From the NCBI GenBank assembly GCA_963750995.1, contig CAVVST010000004.1:496001-560000 (forward strand): a stretch of DNA of 64,000 nt. Reading direction: 5' to 3'. Shown here piece by piece: positions 46,410 through 54,227 of the stretch. Both the position numbers and the translations under genes were made by a program. The notes below the pieces were generated by a model that was not told where the DNA came from, did not search any database, and was given only the letters and a program-made list of their open reading frames with translations. The DNA is from CAVVST01 sp963750995. GTDB taxonomy: Bacteria > Acidobacteriota > Vicinamibacteria > Vicinamibacterales > UBA2999. The number at the start of each line of letters is the position of its first letter. The first letter of the stretch is position 1.

Positions 46410-46844
46410 GTGCTCTCGAAACTCGTCGTCGCCTGGAGCCTGATGGCGGTGTGCGTGGTGATTCACGCCACAGGCGTGACCTCGGCGGTAGGCTGGCTGC
46501 GCCGACGGGACACCATGGCGCCACAATTCTGGCCCTGGACCTGGCGGTTCATTCGGCTGGCAGGCTGGATTGTTCTCCTCCACCTGATCGAGATCACCGT
46601 GTGGGGGCTGTACTACGTGTGGACGCGCGCACTGCCGGAGCTGCAGTCCGCGCTCTATTTCAGCGCGGTGACCTACACGACGACCGGTTACGGCGACCTG
46701 GTGCTGCCGAAGGAATGGCAACTGGTCGGCGCCGTCGAGGCCCTGACCGGCATCCTGATGTGCGGGTGGTCCACCGGGTTCTTTTTCGTGGTGGTAAGCC
46801 GGATGTTCACGACGGTAGCAAGGCCCGTCAATACCCCAACATGA
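46410..46844 (+). CDS. two-TM potassium channel
   Basis: A 144-residue membrane protein with an Ion_trans_2-type pore. GTG 46410 is the likely start. The selectivity filter TTTGYGD follows the pore helix (LQSALYFSAVTYT). There is an N-terminal hydrophobic segment (VVAWSLMAVCVVIHATG), an outer helix (RFIRLAGWIVLLHLIEITVWGLYYVW) and an inner helix (LTGILMCGWSTGFFFVVVSRMF). No RCK or cyclic-nucleotide domain is attached, so gating is not evident. Its TGA overlaps the next ATG by 4 bases (ATGA), coupling it to the Ca2+/H+ antiporter. Confidence 0.9.
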   Translation: MLSKLVVAWSLMAVCVVIHATGVTSAVGWLRRRDTMAPQFWPWTWRFIRLAGWIVLLHLIEITVWGLYYVWTRALPELQSALYFSAVTYTTTGYGDLVLPKEWQLVGAVEALTGILMCGWSTGFFFVVVSRMFTTVARPVNTPT

Positions 46845-47935
46845 CCGCGCTCCTGAAAGAGCTTCGTCACAACCCGATGCTCTGGCTGCTGGTGTGCGTC
46901 CCCGCCGTCTTCGTGGCGCAGGCACGCGAGCCCGAAGCGCACACGCTGCTGTTCGTGCTGTCCGTCCTGGCGATCGTGCCGCTGGCAACGTTGCTGAGCC
47001 ACGCCACCGAATCGGTGGCGGCCAAGACCGGCGACACCGTCGGCGGGCTGCTCAACGCGACGCTTGGCAACCTGACCGAGCTGGTCATCGCGCTGGCGGC
47101 GCTGCGTTCCGGCCAGTACCTGCTGGTGAAGGCGTCGATCGCCGGCGCCATCGTCACCAACAGCCTGTTCATGCTGGGTGCGTCGTTTCTTCTGGGCGGG
47201 CTGAAGTACCACCTGCAGGATTTCAACCGGGTCAGCGCCCGCCTACAGGCGAGCCTGCTGTTCCTGGCCACGATCGCGTTGTTGGTTCCGTCAGCCGTCG
47301 GGGCGGCCGATTCAGAACCCGCGGCGGCATTCACGCAGCAGTTGAGCCTCGGGTTGTCGGGTCTGCTCATCGTCGCGTACGGGCTGGGGATGGCGTTCTC
47401 ACTCAGGACGCATCGCGAGTTGTTCGCAGCCCTGGAGCGCGGCGGCGACGAGGAAGTCCCATGGCCGATGGGTGTGGCCCTGGCAACGCTGGCCGGTGTC
47501 ACGGTCCTGGTGGCACTGGTGAGCGAGGTGTTTGTCGAATCGGTGCAGCAAGCGGCGGAGGCCTTCGGGATGACTCCCGCTTTTGTTGGTTTTATCGTCG
47601 TGGCGCTGGTGGGCGGTGCGGCCGAAATGGTGTCGGCCTTTTCCGGCGCGCGGAAGAACCGGCTGGATCTGAGCGTGGGCATTGCGCTCGGCAGCGCGTC
47701 GCAGATCGCGTTGTTTGTCGCCCCGGTGCTGGTGCTGCTGAGCTACTTCGTGGGGCCAACCCCGATGGATTTGCGATTCTGGCCTGGCGCCGTGGTGATG
47801 ATGCTCATTGCCGCGCTCACCGCCACCCTCGTCACCTCCAGCGGACGATCAGCGTGGTTCCTCGGGGTGCTCGTCCTCGAGGTCTACCTGATTTTTGCCA
47901 TGACGCTTTATCTCCTGCCGCCCGTGTCACAGTGA
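46841..47935 (+). CDS. Ca2+/H+ antiporter (CAX/ChaA family)
   Basis: A 364-residue membrane protein with two inverted cation-exchange repeats. The first has LLNATLGNLTELVIALAALRSGQ and the second FVGFIVVALVGGAAEMVSAFSGARKN, the paired acidic G-N-x-x-E/G-x-A-E motifs that bind Ca2+; QIALFVAPVLVLLSYF is the family end helix. It exports Ca2+ (or other cations) in exchange for protons. It is translationally coupled to the potassium channel upstream and overlaps the VIT-like gene downstream by one base. Confidence 0.93.
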   Translation: MTALLKELRHNPMLWLLVCVPAVFVAQAREPEAHTLLFVLSVLAIVPLATLLSHATESVAAKTGDTVGGLLNATLGNLTELVIALAALRSGQYLLVKASIAGAIVTNSLFMLGASFLLGGLKYHLQDFNRVSARLQASLLFLATIALLVPSAVGAADSEPAAAFTQQLSLGLSGLLIVAYGLGMAFSLRTHRELFAALERGGDEEVPWPMGVALATLAGVTVLVALVSEVFVESVQQAAEAFGMTPAFVGFIVVALVGGAAEMVSAFSGARKNRLDLSVGIALGSASQIALFVAPVLVLLSYFVGPTPMDLRFWPGAVVMMLIAALTATLVTSSGRSAWFLGVLVLEVYLIFAMTLYLLPPVSQ

Positions 47936-48622
47936 TGGCCTCTCCAGGCAGCCCGGCGCCCGCGGCGGCAATTCGGTCCATCAACAAGCGAGTCCTCGAT
48001 CCCGGCGACCGCGTCGCCGAGGTGCTGTTTGGCTTGATCATGGTGCTCACCTTCACCGGATCCCTGAGCATCGCCGAGGCCGGACGCGACGACATCCGCG
48101 CCATGTTGATCGGCGCGCTCGGCTGCAACATCGCCTGGGGCGTCATCGACGCAATCTTCTATCTGATGGGCTCTTTCGCGGAGAGGGCACGCGATCTGGG
48201 AACCCACCGCTCCGTCCTGCAGGCTGACGATCCGCGAGAGGCCCGCCGTCTGATCGCCGAGGCGCTGCCGCCGGTTCTCGCGTCGGTGCTCGCGCCGGAG
48301 GAACTCGAACGTGTGCGTCAACGGTTGCAGGCGCTGCCCGAGCCATCGGAACACGCGCGGCTGAGCACGTCTGACTGGCGGGGCGCGTGTGGAGTGTTTT
48401 TCCTGGTGTTCCTTTCCACGTTCCCCGTGTCGGTGCCCTTCCTGGTGATGCAGAACGCCGCGGCGGCCGTGCGCGTGTCCAATGCTGTGGCTGTCGTGAT
48501 GCTGTTCGCCGCAGGCGTCGCGTACGGGCGACTCGTCGGCCGGTCTCCGCTGGCGTTCGGCATCTCGATGGTCGCGCTTGGGCAGCGCTCTCGTGGCCCT
48601 CACGATCGCGCTGGGAGGATAG
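47935..48622 (+). CDS. VIT1/CCC1-like membrane protein, one frameshift
   Basis: About 228 residues, start ATG 47935 overlapping the Ca2+/H+ antiporter stop by one base. Membrane segments are VLFGLIMVLTFTGSLSIAEAG, MLIGALGCNIAWGVIDAIFYLMG, GVFFLVFLSTFPVSVPFLVM and VAVVMLFAAGVAYGRLVG; the Asp/Glu-rich loop between helices 2 and 3 fits the CCC1/VIT layout of iron or manganese transporters. One extra base near 48584 (GCTTGGGCAGC) breaks the last helix; dropping it gives LGSALVALTIALGG and TAG at 48620. It belongs to the ion-transport operon. Confidence 0.8.
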
Positions 48623-48626
48623 GGCT

Positions 48627-49298
48627 GTGTGGGCGGCATTGTCGGTGCTCGCGATTGTCTTCTGCTGCGCGTCTCAGGCTGCCGGCGGCCAGGCGGCCGC
48701 GACGAGCGCCCAGGTAGCTCCCCCAACACCTCCGGCCACTCAGGGTGAAGCAGCCGCCGAGTGGTCGTTCTCTGCCGCCGTCTACGTCTACCAGGTGGCC
48801 GACGATCGCAACTACGCACAGCCGACCTTCACGGTCGATCGCGACTGGCTCCACCTCGAGGCCCGCTATAACTACGAAGACCTCGAGACCGGTTCGTTGT
48901 GGATGGGATACAACCTCGGCGGCGGCGAGACGGTGACGTGGGAGCTGACGCCCATGCTCGGTGGTGTCTTTGGCAACACCTCCGCCGTCGCACCTGCGTA
49001 CAAGGGGTCGCTCCAGTGGTCGAGGCTCGAATTCTCGAGCGAGGGCGAGTACATGTTCGACGCCAACGACTCGTCGGACAACTTCTTCTACAACTGGTCG
49101 GAGCTGGCCGTCGCACCGTTGGAATGGTGGCGGATCGGACTCGTGACGCAGCGCACTCGGGTGCATGCGACCGATCGGGAGATCCAGCGTGGCCTCCTCG
49201 TCGGTTTTGCCTACCGGGAACTCGACTCGGCGATCTACCTGTTCAATCCCGACGACAGCAAGCCGCTCGTGGTCGTGGCGGTCACCGTGGGGTTCTGA
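48627..49298 (+). CDS. exported beta-barrel-like protein
   Basis: A 223-residue protein starting at GTG 48627 with GGAGG eight bases upstream, four bases after the VIT-like gene. A signal peptide (ALSVLAIVFCCASQAAGGQA) is followed by alternating hydrophobic/polar strands typical of an outer-membrane barrel: SFSAAVYVYQV, WLHLEARYNYE, SLWMGYNLG, LEFSSEGEYMFD, GLLVGFAYREL, and the end VVVAVTVGF with a terminal Phe. I do not recognise the family. Its place as the last gene of the cation-transport cluster suggests a role at the envelope in the same stress response. Confidence 0.78.
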   Translation: MWAALSVLAIVFCCASQAAGGQAAATSAQVAPPTPPATQGEAAAEWSFSAAVYVYQVADDRNYAQPTFTVDRDWLHLEARYNYEDLETGSLWMGYNLGGGETVTWELTPMLGGVFGNTSAVAPAYKGSLQWSRLEFSSEGEYMFDANDSSDNFFYNWSELAVAPLEWWRIGLVTQRTRVHATDREIQRGLLVGFAYRELDSAIYLFNPDDSKPLVVVAVTVGF

Positions 49299-49307
49299 GC
49301 GCGCCTG

Positions 49308-49970
49308 TCAGTCGGGCTCGCCGAGGAGCAGCCGGTTCTTTGGGGTGATCTCCGCTGGAATCGTCTGCGTCCGGACTCGGTAACCTCGCTGCTTCAGGTG
49401 AACTGCTCGCATCACATCCACGGCGAGCGGGCCGTCCACCCAGCCTGACAGGCATCCCGAGTCGTTGATCGCGAGATCGTGGCAGCACGGAAGCACCGCG
49501 ACCCGCGCGCGGACAGCCGATGCGCGATCGAGGACAAGGTCCGCGAGCGCTCCGCACGCGTGCGCGGAGACGACCAGGTCATTCGCCGACAACGCGACTG
49601 ACTCGAGCGGACCTTGGTCGAAGACGACCCGTCCAGCCAACCGGGGCCACGCGCCGACGAGCACCTCGTGCAGCTTGCCGCTTGACGGGGGCAGCGTCGT
49701 ATCGACGCTGAGCGCCTGCGGCGATGAGTCGTCAAGAATCAACAGAACCTGCGCCAGCAGACCATGTCCGGCGGCCAGATCGACGATGCGTCCGCCGCGA
49801 AAGAGGCGGCGGATCCGTCGCGCCATCTCCCATGCTTCGTATAGCTCCTTGCGCGGCAGACAACCGGCGTGGCACACCGCGCGTGCAAGGCGATCGAACA
49901 GCGAGGCGCCCGGGAACCGCTCCAGATCACGGTCCGTGAGGCGCCCCTTGGACGACAGCGAAAACGTCAC
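49308..49970 (-). CDS. methyltransferase-like protein (Methyltransf_32 type)
   Basis: A 220-residue protein with a SAM-binding-like motif (RIVDLAAGHGLLAQVLL) and the pattern SAHACGALADLVLD followed by AVLPCCHD, as in the Methyltransf_32/GSTCD-type methyltransferases. The C-terminus is QTIPAEITPKNRLLLGEP. The substrate is unknown. It follows katG on the same strand by 12 bases, so it may be a third member of the fur-katG transcript. The end is convergent with the barrel-like gene, 9 bases apart. Confidence 0.72.
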   Translation of the reverse strand: MTFSLSSKGRLTDRDLERFPGASLFDRLARAVCHAGCLPRKELYEAWEMARRIRRLFRGGRIVDLAAGHGLLAQVLLILDDSSPQALSVDTTLPPSSGKLHEVLVGAWPRLAGRVVFDQGPLESVALSANDLVVSAHACGALADLVLDRASAVRARVAVLPCCHDLAINDSGCLSGWVDGPLAVDVMRAVHLKQRGYRVRTQTIPAEITPKNRLLLGEPD

Positions 49971-49982
49971 GCGGCGTCGGAA

Positions 49983-52196
49983 TCAGGCAGCGGCCAGTTC
50001 AGAAATACGGCGATCCTGCCGGACGTCGAAGCGATCGAGATTCATGACCTTGTCCCACGCAGCCACGAAGTCGCGTACGAATTTCTCCTGTGCGTCGTCG
50101 CACGCGTAGACTTCCGCGAGGGCACGAAGCTCGGAGTTCGAGCCGAAAAGCAGGTCGACGCGGCTGGCGGTCCACTTGACCTCGCCGGTCCCTCGCCCGC
50201 GCCCCTCGAATGTGTCTGCGGCTCCGGAGCTCGGCTTCCACTCCGTGTCCATGTCGAGGAGGTTCACGAAGAAGTCGGCGGTCAACGTTCCGGGCCTGCT
50301 GGTGAACACGCCGACATTCGATTGCCGGGTGTTGGCGTTGAGGGCACGCATGCCGCCCACGAGCACGGTCATCTCTGGGGCGCTCAACGTCAGCATGAAG
50401 GCCCGTTCAATCAGCAGGTGCTCGGCCGGCACGTCGTGTCCTTTTCCGACGTAGTTGCGGAACCCGTCCGCGGTCGGCTCGAGCAGGGCGAAGGATTCCA
50501 CGTCGGTCTGCTCCTGCGACGCATCTGTGCGTCCCGGCGTGAAGGGCACCTGCACGTCGTACCCGGCGTTCTTTGCGGCCTGCTCGACTGCGGCACACCC
50601 GCCGAGCACGATGACGTCGGCAAGCGAGACCTGCGTCCCGCCGGCATGCGAGTCGTTGAACGCCTTCTGGATCCCCTCGAGGGTCTTCAGCACCTTCGCC
50701 AATTCGGGTGGATTGTTGACGGCCCAATCCTTCTGCGGCGCGAGGCGAATGCGAGCCCCGTTGGCGCCGCCGCGCTTGTCTGTGCCGCGGAACGACGCCG
50801 CCGACGCCCAGGCGGTCGAAACCAGTTGGGAGACAGACAGTCCCGACGCGAGGATCTTGTCCTTGAGGGCGGCGATGTCCTTCGCTCCGATCGGTTCGTG
50901 GGTGACCGGTGGAACGGGGTCCTGCCACAACTGCGGCTCCGCCGGAACCAGCGGGCCCAGGTATCGCGAGATGGGACCCATGTCGCGGTGCGTCAACTTG
51001 AACCAGGCCCTGGCGAAAGCGTCGGCAAACTCCTGCGGGTTCGCGTGGAAGCGCCGCGAGATTTTTTCGTAGGCCGGGTCCATCCGCAGCGCCAGGTCGG
51101 TGGTGAGCATCGTCGGCGCGTGCGTTTTCGACGGGTCGTGCGCATCCGGAATCGTGCCGGCCCCGGCGCCACCCTTGGCAATCCACTGATTCGCACCGCC
51201 CGGGCTCTTCGTCAGTTCCCACTCGTAGCCGAACAGGTTCGAGAAGAAGGTGTTGCTCCACCTGGTCGGCGTGGAGGACCAGATCACTTCCAGACCGCTG
51301 GTAATGGTGTCGGCTCCCTTGCCGGTGCCGTACCGATTCGTCCAGCCGAGTCCCTGTTCTTCGATCGCGGCCGCCTCGGGTTCAGGGCCGACGTAAGACG
51401 GAGCGGGGGCCGCACCATGGGTTTTGCCGAACGTGTGCCCGCCGGCTATGAGCGCCACCGTCTCCTCGTCGTTCATCGCCATGCGGCGGAACGTCTCGCG
51501 AATGTCGTTCGCGGCAGCCACGGGATCGGGATTGCCGTTCGGTCCTTCGGGATTCACGTAGATCAGGCCCATCTGCACGGCGGCGAGGGGATTTGCCAGT
51601 TGCCGTTCGCCGCTGTAGCGCTTGTCATCGAGCCACGTGCTCTCGGTTCCCCAGTTGATCTCCTTGGGCTCCCATACATCTTCGCGCCCGCCGCCGAAAC
51701 CGAAAGTCTTGAATCCCATCGACTCCAGCGCGCAGTTGCCGGCGAAGACCATCAAATCCGCCCACGAGATCTTCCGCCCGTACTTCTTCTTGACCGGCCA
51801 CAGCACCCGTCGTGCCTTGTCGAGGTTGGCGTTGTCGGGCCAGCTATTCAGCGGCGCGAAGCGCTGCTCGCCGTCGCCCGCACCGCCGCGGCCATCGTTG
51901 ATGCGGTACGTGCCCGCGCTGTGCCACGCCATCCGGATGAAGAGCGGTCCGTAGTGCCCGTAGTCGGCCGGCCACCACTCCTGGGAGGTTGTCATCACCT
52001 GCTCGATGTCCTTCTTCAGGGCCTCGAGATCGAGGGACTTGAACTCTTCGGCGTAGTCGAACTCCGCGCCATTGGGATCGCGGGCGGGCGGGTTCTGGTG
52101 GAGAACCTTCAGGTTCAGCTGATTCGGCCACCAGTCCTGGTTCGACGTGCCGCTGTGCGCTCTGCCCGAGAACGGGCACTTGATTTCGTTGTCCAT
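49983..52196 (-). CDS. katG: catalase-peroxidase
   Basis: A 737-residue bifunctional heme enzyme that removes hydrogen peroxide and acts as a peroxidase. ATG 52196 gives the usual length. The distal residues are R88, W91 and H92 (FIRMAWHSAGTYR), the tyrosine of the Met-Tyr-Trp adduct lies in MGLIYVNPEGPNG, and the proximal heme His is in ALIAGGHTFGKTHG. The second, heme-free C-terminal half is complete (GRTDASQEQTDVESFALLEP). No signal peptide, so cytoplasmic. It lies 40 bases after a Fur-family gene, the furA-katG layout known from mycobacteria. The frame is unbroken throughout. Confidence 0.97.
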   Translation of the reverse strand: MDNEIKCPFSGRAHSGTSNQDWWPNQLNLKVLHQNPPARDPNGAEFDYAEEFKSLDLEALKKDIEQVMTTSQEWWPADYGHYGPLFIRMAWHSAGTYRINDGRGGAGDGEQRFAPLNSWPDNANLDKARRVLWPVKKKYGRKISWADLMVFAGNCALESMGFKTFGFGGGREDVWEPKEINWGTESTWLDDKRYSGERQLANPLAAVQMGLIYVNPEGPNGNPDPVAAANDIRETFRRMAMNDEETVALIAGGHTFGKTHGAAPAPSYVGPEPEAAAIEEQGLGWTNRYGTGKGADTITSGLEVIWSSTPTRWSNTFFSNLFGYEWELTKSPGGANQWIAKGGAGAGTIPDAHDPSKTHAPTMLTTDLALRMDPAYEKISRRFHANPQEFADAFARAWFKLTHRDMGPISRYLGPLVPAEPQLWQDPVPPVTHEPIGAKDIAALKDKILASGLSVSQLVSTAWASAASFRGTDKRGGANGARIRLAPQKDWAVNNPPELAKVLKTLEGIQKAFNDSHAGGTQVSLADVIVLGGCAAVEQAAKNAGYDVQVPFTPGRTDASQEQTDVESFALLEPTADGFRNYVGKGHDVPAEHLLIERAFMLTLSAPEMTVLVGGMRALNANTRQSNVGVFTSRPGTLTADFFVNLLDMDTEWKPSSGAADTFEGRGRGTGEVKWTASRVDLLFGSNSELRALAEVYACDDAQEKFVRDFVAAWDKVMNLDRFDVRQDRRISELAAA

Positions 52197-52236
52197 GCTG
52201 ACATTGACCTCGTACTGTGATCGGGGTGAAACCCGG

Positions 52237-52770
52237 TTACTTTGTGCGGGGGATACCCTTCGCCATTCGTCGAGTGGATCGTCCGGCCTTCCGTGCGCCA
52301 CCCGCCGCGCGCTTGCGTGTCGGCGTGGTGGCGGGTCGACGTGATGACACCCGGGACTGTGCGACGCAATCAGGACAGCGGCCCCAGTAGGCGACGTCGG
52401 CCTCGTCGATCTCGTAGCCCTTGTGGTCGACCGCCGTAAGACAGGGAGCGGAGCCCACCGCGCAGTCGACGTCGACCACACGGTTGCAGATTCGGCAGAT
52501 CAGATGGTGGTGGTTGTCGCCGACGCGATCCTCGAAGCGAGCCGGTGATCCGGCGGGCTGGATGCGCCGGATGAGGCCTTCGGTGACGAGGACGCCGAGG
52601 GCGTCGTACACCGACTGGAGCGAGATGGCCCCGATCTCGGCCCTGACCGCCGCGGCCACGGCGTCCGCCGTCGTGTGGGGCCGCATCGACACTGCCCGCA
52701 AAACAGCCAATCGCTGGGCCGTTACCTGAATGCCGTGTCGTCTAAGGAGCTCGGCCGGGTCCGTTGTCAC
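52237..52770 (-). CDS. Fur/PerR-family repressor (FurA-like), upstream of katG
   Basis: A 177-residue metal-dependent repressor; GTG 52770 starts VTTDPAELLRRHGIQVT, the normal family start. The winged-helix domain is residues 1-80 (TAQRLAVLRAVSMRPHTTADAVAAA, ISLQSVYDALGVLVTEGLIRRI), and the metal/dimer domain has DNHHHLICRICNRVVDVD and CPDC (two Cys pairs for structural zinc). The final 40 residues are an unusual Arg/Lys/Thr-rich tail (RRPATTPTRKRAAGGARKAGRSTRR). Gene order and strand predict that it represses katG and itself until peroxide arrives. TATTAT lies six bases before the GTG, suggesting a leaderless transcript. Confidence 0.92.
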   Translation of the reverse strand: MTTDPAELLRRHGIQVTAQRLAVLRAVSMRPHTTADAVAAAVRAEIGAISLQSVYDALGVLVTEGLIRRIQPAGSPARFEDRVGDNHHHLICRICNRVVDVDCAVGSAPCLTAVDHKGYEIDEADVAYWGRCPDCVAQSRVSSRRPATTPTRKRAAGGARKAGRSTRRMAKGIPRTK

Positions 52771-52830
52771 GACACCATAATACCAACAAGTCAAATATTG
52801 GAATCACTCGATACTTGATCGGGCTTACAA
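52771..52830 (-). promoter_or_regulatory. AT-rich promoter/operator region of fur-katG
   Basis: The region before the Fur-family GTG is strongly AT-rich against a GC-rich background. On the minus strand it reads ...CAATATTTGACTTGTTGG-TATTAT-GGTGTC-GTG. TATTAT would serve as a -10 box with transcription starting at or next to the GTG; the preceding AT-rich stretch may hold the Fur operator. Confidence 0.5.
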
Positions 52831-52857
52831 TCCTTGCTCGATAGGATGGAAGCTGCG

Positions 52858-53097
52858 ATGCCAAGAACCCGCAGGGCCCTCGTCGTCACCTGCATTGCCC
52901 TGGTCGTTTTCGCGGCATTCCTGCCACTCGGCGGCGTATCTCTCGAGTGGCTGGTCGTCACGCCGGTCTTTATCCTCCTGCCTCTGTGCGCGACGTCTGT
53001 AGTACCACGCCAGGCGTCCGGGTGCGACGAGCGATCAGCGGCGCTTCTCGCGATTGTCGAATCGCGCGGCCCCCCGATTAGCTCCTCTTTCGCGTAG
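52858..53097 (+). CDS. small membrane protein
   Basis: A 79-residue frame from ATG 52858 (52846 is an alternative in-frame ATG). It begins MPRTRRALVVTCIALVVFAAF, a basic start plus a hydrophobic helix, and has a second hydrophobic segment (EWLVVTPVFILLPLCA), then a Cys-containing tail. It is divergent from the Fur-family gene and 58 bases upstream of another small gene on the same strand. No family is recognised. Confidence 0.55.
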   Translation: MPRTRRALVVTCIALVVFAAFLPLGGVSLEWLVVTPVFILLPLCATSVVPRQASGCDERSAALLAIVESRGPPISSSFA

Positions 53098-53155
53098 TTC
53101 CCACGTTGGATTGTGGAAGCGTCTGCGCGACCGAGCTCGCGCGGGGAGGAGTGTC

Positions 53156-53350
53156 ATGTCTCTCAAGAAGAGACTGCGTACGATTTTCCTGTGCGCGGCG
53201 TTGGAACTAGGCGTGCTGAGCGGCGTGCCGATGCGGCCGGAAGAGATTCGAGCGTTGATGAACCAGATCAACCGGCCGACGCTGGCGCACGTGCTGCCAA
53301 CTGACGACCAGAGTGGCGACGATCCGGCGGACTCAGGTGACGGGATGTAG
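53156..53350 (+). CDS. small conserved-looking secreted or membrane peptide
   Basis: A 64-residue protein with a strong ribosome site (GGGGAGGAG at about 53142) before ATG 53156. It begins MSLKKRLRTIFLCAALELG, followed by VPMRPEEIRALMNQINRPTLAHVLP and an acidic tail (TDDQSGDDPADSGDG). I recall very similar small proteins (hydrophobic start, GVPMRPE, AHVLP, acidic end) in acidobacterial genomes; no function is known. It may be co-transcribed with the small membrane protein upstream. Confidence 0.7.
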   Translation: MSLKKRLRTIFLCAALELGVLSGVPMRPEEIRALMNQINRPTLAHVLPTDDQSGDDPADSGDGM

Positions 53351-53379
53351 AGGCGCGTACGCTGAACGCTGAACGGAGG

Positions 53380-53937
53380 TTACGCGAGCTGACGCCGGCG
53401 CTTCCTCGAGGCGATGCCAGCACCTGCTATCCCGAGCGCGAGGAGCGAGAGCGTCGCCGGCTCTGGAACGGACGTGTGGCTAATCGACGAAATCGTTATC
53501 TTCCCATGTTCAGGGGTGATGTCGGCAAGGTCGACCACGCCGTATTGCAAAGACGCAACGTTCGTGTAGAGATACTGCTCGTACTCGGCGTTGCCAAACT
53601 TTACGAGAAAAATAAGCGGATTCGTGAGGCCGAAACTGGAGAAATCGATCGCCCACAAGTTAGAGCCATCCGTCTCGTCGGTGACTTCGAGGAAGGAGTT
53701 CGACCCATTGATGTCGATCTTCTGGTAGGTGAAATCGATCGAGTTGTACGATGGGTCAAGGGTCTGAAGGTAATTGAACAGGAAATCCCCCTCCGCCTGA
53801 TCACTGCTTCCCACGTTGTAACCACCGATGAGGATGTCCTCGCCTTCCACAGTACTCAAGGCAATCAGTTCCGCCGAGGCGCTCGACGCGAACAGGACGA
53901 AGAGTGCAAACGCGCTGGCCGCAAGTATTCGATTCAT
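53380..53937 (-). CDS. PEP-CTERM sorting domain protein
   Basis: A 185-residue exported protein; ATG 53937 has AGGA upstream. A signal peptide (RILAASAFALFVLFASSASA) is followed by a domain of about 130 residues of unknown type and a complete PEP-CTERM tail: VPEPATLSLLALGIAGAGIA, then a basic RKRRR end. The tail is recognised by an exosortase, which must be encoded elsewhere in the genome. Such proteins are linked to exopolysaccharide production. The FixJ-like remnant next to it may once have been a neighbouring regulator. Confidence 0.9.
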   Translation of the reverse strand: MNRILAASAFALFVLFASSASAELIALSTVEGEDILIGGYNVGSSDQAEGDFLFNYLQTLDPSYNSIDFTYQKIDINGSNSFLEVTDETDGSNLWAIDFSSFGLTNPLIFLVKFGNAEYEQYLYTNVASLQYGVVDLADITPEHGKITISSISHTSVPEPATLSLLALGIAGAGIASRKRRRQLA

Positions 53938-53973
53938 TGTTTCCTGTCCTGTGGGCTCGAGGTCACCCAGTAA

Positions 53974-54180
53974 CAAACATCATCGTCGTCGTGGACGACG
54001 ACGTAACGGAGTGGGCAGCAAAGGCGCTGCCAGCCTTGACGCGCCGTCCAGATCAATCGCGTCATTGCTTTTTGCTGCATTTCAAGGTGTCGGTCGGTCA
54101 AGCAGGTGATGCCGAGGAAGTCTGCCTATCGGGTGCAAGGAAGACTTTTGTCGCCATCATGCTCTTTGATCCTCGCGTCT
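53974..54180 (+). pseudogene. possible remnant of a FixJ-type response regulator
   Basis: The stretch reads NIIVVVDDDV and, further on, KVSVGQAGDAEEVCLSGARKTF, resembling the first strand (VVVVDDD) and the FxSAEEFL...S segment of FixJ-type receivers, but the phospho-acceptor region and output domain are absent and the frame does not make a full domain. The CGTCGTCGT/ACGACGACG symmetry here follows from the Val/Asp codons. Similarity is weak. Confidence 0.3.
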
Positions 54181-54227
54181 ATCAGGCCCAATTCCGTCGA
54201 GGCGCGTCTCCTCGGGCGCGCCTCCCT

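Noticed and set aside
49869..52220. A long plus-strand frame across katG
   Set aside because: It is the antisense shadow of katG and has no recognisable domain.
53979..54000. CGTCGTCGT/ACGACGACG hairpin as a terminator
   Set aside because: The loop would have only two bases, no T-run follows, and the symmetry follows from consecutive Val and Asp codons.
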